Origin: JBGOUJ01 sp041477005
Lineage (GTDB): Bacteria; Acidobacteriota; Terriglobia; Bryobacterales; JACQDG01
Reading direction: 5' to 3'
Assembly (NCBI GenBank): GCA_041477005.1
Contig: JBGOUJ010000173.1
Location: 1-12,469, forward strand
DNA: 12,469 nucleotides
This document shows positions 6,747-12,469 of this stretch, piece after piece; the stretch's first letter is position 1; each line of letters begins with the position of its first letter. Under the pieces are notes generated by a model, which searched no databases, had not been told where the DNA came from, and saw only the letters and a list, made by a program, of their open reading frames with translations. The translations under genes and the position numbers were made by a program.

Positions 6747-7412
6747 ATGCGAATTTCCCTCTTGTTGGCTTTGAGCGCCGCCGGCCTTCTGGCCCAGGCG
6801 CCGGATCCGGCGGCAATCGAGAACGACCAGGTGCGGGTGCTGAAGGTCACCGATGAAGCGCGAAGCCGCAGCGCCATGCACGAACACACGATGAACCGGG
6901 TGATGATTTACCTCGATGCCGGCCGCATGACGATCACCGATCCGGCCGGCAAAGTGGAGCCGCAAAGCTGGAAGGCAGGCGAGGTGCGGTGGAGTCCGGC
7001 GCGGGGAAAGCACATCAGCGAAAACGTCACCGACAAGCCTTTCCGTCTCGTCGAGGTGGAGCTGAAAGGAAAGGGCACGTCGCAACCGGTGAAGCTGCCG
7101 GATCTCGACCCGGTGAAGATCGATCCGAAACACTACAAGGTCGAATTCGAGAACGACCAGGTTCGCGTGATTCGCGCCCACTACGGCCCCCACGAGAAGG
7201 GTATGATGCACGAGCACGCGCTGAACCGTGTGGTCACTGCTCTTACCGACGAGAACCTAAAGGTGACGACGCCGGACGGCAAGACCCAGCCGCTCCAGGG
7301 CAAGGCGGGCGATGTGGCGTGGGGCGGGAAGGCCAAGCACATGGAAGAAAACCTCAGCGACAAGCCCTTTGAGGTCGTCGTGGTCGAGCTGAAGACCGGA
7401 GGGGCCAAATGA
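6747..7412 (+). CDS. Exported protein with two tandem cupin repeats
   Basis: This 221-residue protein has a short signal peptide (MRISLLLALSAAGLLAQA, cleavage probably near residue 16-18), so it should act in the periplasm or outside. The mature part is an internal duplication of a small beta-barrel cupin. Repeat 1 (about 24-109) begins IENDQVRVLKV, has MHEH and ends GKHISENVTDKPFRLVEVEL. Repeat 2 (about 134-217) begins FENDQVRVIRA, has MHEH and ends AKHMEENLSDKPFEVVVVEL. Each repeat keeps the HxH pair and a later His, matching the cupin metal-binding motifs 1 and 2. The substrate is unknown; such proteins may bind a metal or sugar, or be enzymes. Start ATG 6747 follows AGGAG (6735-6739) by seven bases. 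The stop overlaps the next start (ATGA), so both genes are translated together. Confidence 0.85.
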   Translation: MRISLLLALSAAGLLAQAPDPAAIENDQVRVLKVTDEARSRSAMHEHTMNRVMIYLDAGRMTITDPAGKVEPQSWKAGEVRWSPARGKHISENVTDKPFRLVEVELKGKGTSQPVKLPDLDPVKIDPKHYKVEFENDQVRVIRAHYGPHEKGMMHEHALNRVVTALTDENLKVTTPDGKTQPLQGKAGDVAWGGKAKHMEENLSDKPFEVVVVELKTGGAK

Positions 7413-8299
7413 GGGCCTCTGTGGTGACGACCCCCGTGCTGATGACCCCCGTGCTGATGCTGATGGCCGCATCGCTTTTCGCCAGGGAGCCGCTCGCTCA
7501 GAGGATCGGGCACACCGACCCGGCGAAATATCGGCGGAGCCAGTCTCATGCCGGCTCGGGCGAGATGGCGTGCATGACGCTGCTCGATTCCAACGCCCTG
7601 ACCATGAACCTGCAGTTTATGCACCGCTGCCAGGTTATGCCCCGCGGCGGCGTGGGCCACCACTTTCACAACCAGATGGAAGAGATGTTTGTCATCTTTG
7701 ACAACGAGGCCCAGTACACCATCGACGGCCGGACGTCCCTGCTCCAGGGCCCGGCCGGAGCCCCTTGCCGCATGGGCCACTCCCACGCGATCTACAACCC
7801 CACCGACCGCCCGACCGAGTTCATGAACATCGCGGTCACCACCATCAAGGGCAAATACGACGCCACGAACCTCGACGACGACCGGGTCGGCGTCCCGCTC
7901 GATTCCAAGCCGGTCTTCATCACCATGCGGCTGGACCGCAAGCTCCTCCGGCCGGTGGAAGGCCTTCACGGCGGCAAGGGCACTGCCCGCTACCGGCGCG
8001 CGCTGCAGCCGGAGGTCTTCTTCACCAACTGGTCCTACATGGATCACCTGCTGCTGCCGCCCGGCGCCTCCGACGGCCGCCACCGCCACGACGGCGTCGA
8101 GGAGGTTTATTACGTGATGAACGGCGAAGGCAGGGCCCAGGTCAACGCCGAGACGGCGCCGATCCGGAAGGGCGACGCCGTTCCGGTGCTTCTCGCCGAG
8201 CCGCACTCGTTCACCAACACCGGCTCGGAAGACCTGGAGTTCATGATCCTCGGCGTGGCCCGCCAGAAAGGCGTTCTCGATACAGTCGAGGTGAAGTGA
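7409..8299 (+). CDS. Exported bicupin protein
   Basis: This 296-residue protein carries two cupin barrels of the germin/quercetinase-like fold. A signal-like N-terminus (residues 1-25, core PVLMTPVLMLMAASLFA) suggests export. Cupin 1 (about 65-155) contains GHHFHNQMEEMFVIF and MGHSHAIYNP. Cupin 2 (about 210-285) contains DGRHRHDGVEEVYYVMNGEG and AEPHSFTNTG, a complete 3-His/1-Glu metal site. Known relatives are dioxygenases, isomerases and sugar-binding proteins; activity cannot be assigned. GGAGGGG (7398-7404) inside the upstream gene is its ribosome site and the start overlaps the upstream stop by four bases, so both cupins form one operon and perhaps one pathway. A 15-bp tandem duplication (acccccgtgctgatg at 7430 and 7445) lengthens the signal segment by TPVLM. 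It ends seven bases before the convergent hflX stop. Confidence 0.88.
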   Translation: MRASVVTTPVLMTPVLMLMAASLFAREPLAQRIGHTDPAKYRRSQSHAGSGEMACMTLLDSNALTMNLQFMHRCQVMPRGGVGHHFHNQMEEMFVIFDNEAQYTIDGRTSLLQGPAGAPCRMGHSHAIYNPTDRPTEFMNIAVTTIKGKYDATNLDDDRVGVPLDSKPVFITMRLDRKLLRPVEGLHGGKGTARYRRALQPEVFFTNWSYMDHLLLPPGASDGRHRHDGVEEVYYVMNGEGRAQVNAETAPIRKGDAVPVLLAEPHSFTNTGSEDLEFMILGVARQKGVLDTVEVK

Positions 8300-8306
8300 G
8301 CCTTCC

Positions 8307-9557
8307 TCAGGCCAGGTTGGCCTGCAGCTTCCGCCGCACCGAGTCGGTTACCGTGGCTACGACGTCGATACCGCTCGCGGTATAGCGGGTCTCGAGCACC
8401 TTGCCGTAGTCGTGCAGGAACGAGACCTTGCCGCCTTCGCGCAGATCGAAATGAAAGTGCGCCTGCGAGACCGGCTCCAGGGCGGGGGAGCGGTCGAGCG
8501 CGTCGAGCAGCTCGGGGATGCCCTGGCCGGTCAGGGCGGAAACCGGCACGACCGTGTAGGCCGGCCAGGCGGCCCGCTCGGCCTCGATGCGCGCGGTGCG
8601 CTCGGGCTCGGCGAGCAGGTCGATCTTGTTTAGCGCCAGGACGTGCGGCTTATCGCGGGCGCCGATTTCGACCAGAACTTTCTCCACTTCGCGGGCCTGG
8701 TCGCGGCGGTGCGGGGAAGCGAGGTCCAGCACGTGGAGGATCAGCGTCGCCTCGCACACTTCTTCGAGCGTCGCCCGGAAAGCCTGGACGAGCGTGGTGG
8801 GCAGGCCGCGGATGAAGCCGACCGTGTCGGACAAAAGCAAGCGCCGGCGGGAGGGAAGCTCCAGGGCGCGAAGCGTGGGGTCGAGCGTGGCGAACAGGCG
8901 CGGGCTTTCGAGCACGCCGGCCGAAGTGAGGGCGTTGAAGAGCGTCGATTTGCCGGCGTTGGTGTAGCCCGCCAGGGCCACGGTATCGAGCGGCGTCGCC
9001 TGGCGCTTGCTGCGCTGCTGGCCGCGGCTCTCCCGAACCCGCTGCAGTTGCTCCCGAATGTGCCGGATCCGGCGGAAAATACGCCGGCGGTCGGTTTCCA
9101 GTTGCGTCTCGCCGGGTCCTCGCGTGCCGATGCCCCCGCCCAGCCGCGACATCTCCGTGCCGCGTCCGGCCAGGCGCGGCAGCCGGTAATTCAATTGCGC
9201 GAGCTCGACTTGCAATTGCCCTTCGCGGGTACGGGCGCGAGCGGCGAAGATATCCAGAATGAGCTGGGTGCGGTCGATGACCTTCACGTCCAGCTCGCGC
9301 TCCAGGTTGCGCTGCTGGGTGGGCGTCAGATCGTGGTCGAACAGAACCAGGCCGGCGTCGAGACCCCGGACCCGGCCGCGCAGCTCTTCGATTTTGCCGG
9401 AGCCGATCAGGGTGGCCGCTTGCGGCGCCTGGCGCGCCTGGATCAGCGTGTCGAGCACGTCGGCCCCGGCGCTGCGCGCCAGCTCCGCCAGCTCCTCGAG
9501 CGATTCCTCGGCGCTCGAGGCCGGCGCGGCCCGAGGCGATTCCCGCTTCCACTCCAA
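8307..9557 (-). CDS. hflX: Ribosome-associated GTPase HflX
   Basis: HflX binds the large ribosomal subunit and splits stalled ribosomes under stress. From TTG 9557 the frame is 416 residues. The N-terminal HflX domain shows IGSGKIEEL, DHDLTPTQQRNLE, VIDRTQLILDIFA and GGIGTRGPGETQLETDRR. The GTPase domain shows G1 GYTNAGKST, G2 in FATLDPTLR, G3 DTVGF, G4 NKID and G5 SALTGQG. All are intact. Start problem: the frame continues upstream as GRERAILVG, matching the first beta strand of HflX (QAVLV in E. coli), but no ATG, GTG or TTG occurs between 9557 and the in-frame stop. The best upstream candidate is ATC at 9605-9603, with AGGGAGG nine bases before it (9621-9615), giving 432 residues. The coordinate given is the first conventional start; the true one is probably farther upstream. 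hfq ends at 9610, so the pair is co-transcribed and may be translationally coupled. Confidence 0.95.
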   Translation of the reverse strand: MEWKRESPRAAPASSAEESLEELAELARSAGADVLDTLIQARQAPQAATLIGSGKIEELRGRVRGLDAGLVLFDHDLTPTQQRNLERELDVKVIDRTQLILDIFAARARTREGQLQVELAQLNYRLPRLAGRGTEMSRLGGGIGTRGPGETQLETDRRRIFRRIRHIREQLQRVRESRGQQRSKRQATPLDTVALAGYTNAGKSTLFNALTSAGVLESPRLFATLDPTLRALELPSRRRLLLSDTVGFIRGLPTTLVQAFRATLEEVCEATLILHVLDLASPHRRDQAREVEKVLVEIGARDKPHVLALNKIDLLAEPERTARIEAERAAWPAYTVVPVSALTGQGIPELLDALDRSPALEPVSQAHFHFDLREGGKVSFLHDYGKVLETRYTASGIDVVATVTDSVRRKLQANLA

Positions 9558-9609
9558 GCCGACCAGAATCGCTCGTTCCCTGCCCGAATGATTGCCCGAA
9601 GTGATCGCT

Positions 9610-9906
9610 TTACGCCTCCCTGTTGTCGTTTACCGGCCGCGGGGAGGGGCCGGCGGGCGCGCTGGTCGTGGCCGTCACTCCCGGCCCGCCGGCATGGCCC
9701 GAACGGAAGGTCACGACCGTGGATATGGCGTGCTTGAAGATCAACTGCTCCTGGTTGTTGGTTTCCATCACCACCGAGTACTTGTCAAAGCTCTTGATCC
9801 TTCCCGAGAGTTTGACGCCGCTGAGCAAATAAATGGTCACGATGGTCTTGTCTTTCCGCGCGTTGTTGAGAAATGCATCTTGTATGTTTTGCGCTGGCTT
9901 TTCCAT
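9610..9906 (-). CDS. hfq: RNA chaperone Hfq
   Basis: Hfq is a hexameric Sm-like protein that pairs small RNAs with mRNAs. The 98-residue product shows the N-terminal NIQDAFLNNARK, the Sm1 region VTIYLLSGVKLSGRIKSFDK with the distal/proximal RNA-binding residues, and the Sm2 signature IFKHAISTVV (56-65), where E. coli has YKHAIST; the Tyr before KH is Phe here. The C-terminal tail of about 30 residues is Gly/Pro/Ala-rich and disordered-looking. ATG 9906 was chosen over the open upstream frame because AAAGGTGG stands five bases before it and the homology begins there. hflX follows directly, the same order as in the miaA-hfq-hflX cluster of proteobacteria, but the upstream neighbour here is a nucleotide-sugar decarboxylase instead of miaA. 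Confidence 0.96.
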   Translation of the reverse strand: MEKPAQNIQDAFLNNARKDKTIVTIYLLSGVKLSGRIKSFDKYSVVMETNNQEQLIFKHAISTVVTFRSGHAGGPGVTATTSAPAGPSPRPVNDNREA

Positions 9907-10028
9907 GGAGTCCACCTTTGGCGGGCGGGGAAGAAAACAGGTCCCGGGCCGCAACCTGGGTTTCCCAAAAAACGCCTCTCGGTTGATTGTACTGGAGCAG
10001 TCCCGGCCGGGGCAAGCTGCTGGTCGGG

Positions 10029-10081
10029 GATTGATGATTTGTTGATTTATAGATTGGTTGATTGCCCGCTGCTCATCAATC
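10029..10081. repeat. 9-bp inverted repeat and TTGAT-rich tract
   Basis: GATTGATGA (10029-10037) and TCATCAATC (10073-10081) are perfect inverted copies separated by 35 bases, and the right arm includes the stop codon of the UDP-glucuronate decarboxylase gene. The interior repeats TTGAT at 10031, 10042 and 10058. This AT-rich patch stands out in a GC-rich region between the decarboxylase and hfq. It could form a 3' hairpin, serve as an A/U-rich Hfq-binding RNA, or contain an hfq promoter; none of these is proven. Confidence 0.6.
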
Positions 10082-11008
10082 AGCAATCTTCCGGAAGTAC
10101 TCGATCGTCCGCCGCAGTCCCTCTTCCAGCGGGACCTTCGGCTCCCAGCCGAGCAGGCTGCGGGCCTTGGTGATGTCGGGCTGCCGCTGCTTGGGGTCGT
10201 CTTGCGGCAGTGGGTGGAACTCGATCGGGGCGGAGGCGCCGGTGAGGTTCTTGATCCGCTCGGCGAATTCCAGGATGGTGATCTCGTCGGGATTTCCCAG
10301 GTTGACCGGCAGGGCCTCTTTGCAGTGCATGAGGCGGAAAAGGCCGTCGACCAGGTCGGAGACGTAGCAGAAGCTGCGGGTCTGGCTGCCGTCGCCGAAT
10401 ACGCTCAGCGGTTTGTCGTGCAGCGCCTGGTCGATGAAGGCGGGAACCACGCGGCCGTCGTTGAGCTTCATGCGCGGCCCATAGGTATTAAAAATGCGGG
10501 CGATGTGGGTTTCCAGGCCGTGGTGCCGGTGGTAGGCCATGGTGAGGGCCTCGGCGAAGCGCTTGGCTTCATCGTAGACCGAGCGCGGGCCGACCGGGTT
10601 CACGTTGCCCCAGTAGGTTTCCTTCTGGGGGTGCTCGGTCGGGTCGCCGTAGCACTCCGAGGTCGAGGAGAAAAGGAACGGCGCGCCGTGCTCGAGCGCC
10701 AGGTCCAGCAGGTTCTTGGTTCCCGCCGAGCCGACCTGCATCGATTCGATGGGGTGGTTCATGTAGTCCACCGGGCTCGCCGGCGAGGCCAGGTGCAGCA
10801 CGTAATCGAAGCGGCCGTCTACGGGGAGCTTTTCGGTCACGTCGGCCTCCCACAGCTCAAAGCGAGGATTCCCCTTGAGATGGGCGACGTTGCCGCGGCG
10901 GCCCGTTAGAAAATTGTCCACCGCCACCACCGTGTGGCCTTCGGCAATCAGCCTGTCACACATATGCGACGCCACAAACCCGGCGCCGCCGGAAACAAAA
11001 ATTCTCAA
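10076..11008 (-). CDS. UDP-glucuronate decarboxylase (UDP-xylose synthase type, extended SDR)
   Basis: This 310-residue enzyme probably converts UDP-glucuronate to UDP-xylose using bound NAD, for cell-surface polysaccharide. Motifs typical of UXS are LASPASPVDYMNHPIESM (about 73-90), SSTSECYGDPTEHPQKETYW (114-133) with E118, the catalytic YDEAK (Y145, K149), ARIFNTYGPRM (170-180) and DGSQTRSFCYVSDLVDG (206-222) with R211. The nucleotide site is GGAGFVASH (7-15): the third glycine of GxxGxxG is Ala13, a mild oddity. TTG at 11008 is the start, because GGAGGGAGGGAGGA ends directly before it and the protein then begins at the first beta strand. The frame is open far upstream, but there it only mirrors the opposite gene. 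A sigma-70-like promoter stands 24 bases upstream. Related dTDP-glucose dehydratases differ in the SPAS segment, so the UXS assignment is fairly firm. Confidence 0.88.
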   Translation of the reverse strand: MRIFVSGGAGFVASHMCDRLIAEGHTVVAVDNFLTGRRGNVAHLKGNPRFELWEADVTEKLPVDGRFDYVLHLASPASPVDYMNHPIESMQVGSAGTKNLLDLALEHGAPFLFSSTSECYGDPTEHPQKETYWGNVNPVGPRSVYDEAKRFAEALTMAYHRHHGLETHIARIFNTYGPRMKLNDGRVVPAFIDQALHDKPLSVFGDGSQTRSFCYVSDLVDGLFRLMHCKEALPVNLGNPDEITILEFAERIKNLTGASAPIEFHPLPQDDPKQRQPDITKARSLLGWEPKVPLEEGLRRTIEYFRKIAD

Positions 11009-11032
11009 TCCTCCCTCCCTCCAACAATTCCC

Positions 11033-11061
11033 ATTGTATGGGTAAGGCTCTCGCCTGTCCA
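11033..11061 (-). promoter_or_regulatory. Sigma-70-like promoter of the UDP-glucuronate decarboxylase gene
   Basis: On the minus strand TGGACA (11061-11056) and TACAAT (11038-11033) are separated by exactly 17 bases; each hexamer matches the consensus at five of six positions. The TTG start lies 24 bases past the -10 box, leaving a short leader containing the ribosome site. Confidence 0.6.
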
Positions 11062-11068
11062 GCCGCCC

Positions 11069-11095
11069 GGGGGGCGCGGAGGGGCGCGGGAGGGG
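11069..11095 (+). repeat. G-quadruplex-forming G tract between divergent promoters
   Basis: Four runs of three or more G (11069-11074, 11081-11084, 11088-11090, 11092-11095) are separated by loops of 6, 3 and 1 bases, fitting the standard G3+N1-7 pattern. The tract arises from three near-copies of GGGGCGCGGA (11071, 11081, 11092). It begins 8 bases beyond the -35 box of the decarboxylase promoter and lies about 70 bases upstream of the TATAAT of the opposite gene. Confidence 0.65.
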
Positions 11096-11163
11096 CGCGG
11101 CCGGCGCTCCCTGACCTGGAATGCCGCGGTGTGCAAGATGTCGCGGCGCCGGACGGCCCGGCG

Positions 11164-11169
11164 TATAAT
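11164..11169 (+). promoter_or_regulatory. -10 box of the ManD-like gene
   Basis: A perfect TATAAT lies 25 bases before the ATG. No good -35 hexamer is visible at 16-18 bases upstream (around 11140-11147 the sequence is gtcgcggc), so the promoter may need an activator or be weak. Confidence 0.45.
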
Positions 11170-11194
11170 CAGGGGTTCCTGGGAGGGTCCACCG

Positions 11195-12469
11195 ATGAAT
11201 CGCAGAGACTGGATGAAGGGTGCGCTGGGCGCCGGCGCCGCGACCAACCTGGCGGCCCTGGTGGCCGGCCGGAGAATGTTCGCCCAGCCCACGCCGCAAG
11301 AGGCCGCCGCCCGGCGGGGCCTGCCGCCGCTGAAGATCACCGACGTCCAGGCCATCCTTACCGCTCCCAACCGCATCCGGCTGGTGGTGGTCAAGATCCT
11401 GACCAGTGAGCCGGGGCTTTACGGCCTGGGCTGCGCCACCTTCACCCAGCGGGCCAAGGCCGTGGTCACGGCGGTGGACGAATTTCTGCGGCCGTTTCTG
11501 ATCGGCAAGGACCCCGACCACATCGAGGACATCTGGCAGAGCTGCTACGTAAGCTCCTACTGGCGCAACGGTCCGGTGCTCAACAACGCCCTCAGCGGCG
11601 TGGACCAGGCGCTGTGGGACATCAAGGGCAAGCGGGCCAACATGCCGGTGTACCAGTTGCTGGGGGGCAAGTGCCGCTTCGCCGTCGATCTTTACGCCCA
11701 CGCCCAGGGCGGGAGCTTCCAGCAAGTCGAGGAGAGCGTCCGCCGCTGGATGGAGCAGGGGTATCGCCACGTGCGGGTGCAGGTGGGGATCCCGGGCCAG
11801 GCCGCCTACGGCGCCGGGGCGGGCGGCGGCCGGCGCGCGGCCCAGCCGGAGAGCGGCCCACTGCCGCCGGTAGGGAAACCTTCGCGCGGCGTGTTCGAGT
11901 CCGGGCCTTACGTCAAGACCGTGCCGAAGCTGTTCGAACACCTGCGCAACAAGCTGGGCGACGAGATTGAGCTGCTGCACGACGTCCACGAGCGGGTGAC
12001 CCCCACGCAGGCCATCGCTCTCGCCAAGGAGCTCGAGAAATACCGGCTGTTCTTCCTCGAGGACGCCCTTTCGCCCGAGGACATCGAATACTTCCGGATC
12101 ATCCGCCAGCAGTGCTCCACGCCGATTGCGATGGGCGAGCTGTTCAACAACCCGCACGAGTTCGTGGGCCTGATCTCCGAGCGCCTGATCGATTACATCC
12201 GTATCCATGTCTCCCAGATCGGCGGGCTGTCGCCGGCGCGCAAGGTGGCCGCGCTCGGCGAATGGTTCAACGTCCGCACGGCGTGGCACGGCCCGGGCGA
12301 CGTTTCCCCGGTCGGCCACTGCGCCAACATCGCGCTCGACATCGCCGCTCACAACTTCGGGATTCAGGAACAGACGGTCTTTCCCAAAGAGACCCAGGAA
12401 GTGTTTCCAGGCTGCCCCAAGATCAAGGATGGTTACTACTTCGTGAACGAGGCTCCGGGCTGGGGGATG
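11195..12469 (+). CDS. Tat-exported mannonate-dehydratase-type enolase superfamily enzyme (ManD/RspA-like), 3' end missing
   Basis: The frame is open for 425 codons to the window edge; the last residues (GWGM) are near the usual C-terminus, so little is missing. The start is ATG 11195 with GGAGG at 11182-11186. The N-terminus MNRRDWMKGALGAGAATNLA is a twin-arginine leader, so the enzyme is probably exported folded. The rest follows the ManD subgroup: ALWDIKGKRANMPVYQLLGG (139-158), HVRVQVGIPG with R194, Y205, metal and acid/base residues D263 and H265 in HDVHER, E289 in FLED, E315 in MGELF, R336, H365 in the hallmark WHGPGDVSPVGH (364-375), and E392. ManD enzymes dehydrate D-mannonate or D-gluconate to 2-keto-3-deoxygluconate, but many subgroup members are poorly active and true substrates vary. 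Export is unusual for a catabolic dehydratase. Confidence 0.9.
   Translation, partial: MNRRDWMKGALGAGAATNLAALVAGRRMFAQPTPQEAAARRGLPPLKITDVQAILTAPNRIRLVVVKILTSEPGLYGLGCATFTQRAKAVVTAVDEFLRPFLIGKDPDHIEDIWQSCYVSSYWRNGPVLNNALSGVDQALWDIKGKRANMPVYQLLGGKCRFAVDLYAHAQGGSFQQVEESVRRWMEQGYRHVRVQVGIPGQAAYGAGAGGGRRAAQPESGPLPPVGKPSRGVFESGPYVKTVPKLFEHLRNKLGDEIELLHDVHERVTPTQAIALAKELEKYRLFFLEDALSPEDIEYFRIIRQQCSTPIAMGELFNNPHEFVGLISERLIDYIRIHVSQIGGLSPARKVAALGEWFNVRTAWHGPGDVSPVGHCANIALDIAAHNFGIQEQTVFPKETQEVFPGCPKIKDGYYFVNEAPGWGM

Noticed and set aside
8643..9737. Plus-strand 364-codon open frame opposite hflX
   Set aside because: The hflX frame carries all HflX and GTPase motifs; the opposite frame has none and is a shadow.
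11009..12352. Minus-strand open frame extending the UDP-glucuronate decarboxylase upstream by about 450 codons
   Set aside because: It lies antisense to the ManD-like gene, has no domain, and the decarboxylase has its own TTG start, ribosome site and promoter at 11008-11061.

Overview
The window is 12.5 kb of GC-rich bacterial chromosome. It has TTG starts, a Tat-exported enzyme with a RRDWMK-type leader, a TonB-family protein, a heavy-metal-type RND pump and secreted cupin proteins. This mix resembles soil Acidobacteriota (Bryobacterales/Solibacter-like), but that assignment is inferred from gene style only; no rRNA or marker gene settles it.

Layout. (1) 1-2094, plus strand: the 3' end of a CzcA/CusA-type RND efflux permease, then a long proline/alanine-rich TonB-family energy transducer. 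(2) 2095-5810: a block of visibly lower GC. Four lines counted by hand gave 43-55 % inside it and about 78 % in a cupin-gene line outside. It begins with an imperfect inverted repeat built of about 10-base units. On the minus strand it carries a possible small ORF, a Flp-type pilin and a membrane PAS-GGDEF-EAL protein whose start overlaps the pilin stop. At its right edge lies a truncated remnant of the plasmid pRiA4b ORF-3 (IS1096 passenger) family. It looks like an acquired or reshuffled segment. (3) 5844-8299, plus strand: a classical SDR oxidoreductase with a TTG start, two hairpins, a five-copy 14-bp tandem repeat ending at a Shine-Dalgarno (SD) site, then two start/stop-overlapped genes for exported cupin proteins, one with an internally duplicated cupin and one a bicupin. 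(4) 8307-9906, minus strand, tail-to-tail with the cupins (7-bp gap): hfq followed by hflX, the classic RNA-chaperone/ribosome-GTPase pair. The hflX reading frame has conserved residues upstream of its first ATG/GTG/TTG codon. (5) 10076-11008, minus strand: UDP-glucuronate decarboxylase (UDP-xylose synthase type). (6) 11009-11194: a divergent promoter region with a good sigma-70-like promoter for the decarboxylase, a G-quadruplex-forming G tract and a perfect TATAAT box for the opposite gene. (7) 11195-end, plus strand: a Tat-exported enolase-superfamily dehydratase of the mannonate-dehydratase (ManD/RspA) type, running off the window.

Functionally, the SDR, UDP-glucuronate decarboxylase and ManD-like enzyme all suggest sugar-acid or nucleotide-sugar chemistry. 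Pilin and cyclic-di-GMP protein form a probable surface-attachment module. hfq-hflX is housekeeping. I found no defence system, CRISPR array, tRNA or rRNA. The items most worth a second look are the pilin/c-di-GMP overlap inside the low-GC block, the tandem repeat before the cupin operon, the internally duplicated exported cupin, and the missing canonical start of hflX.
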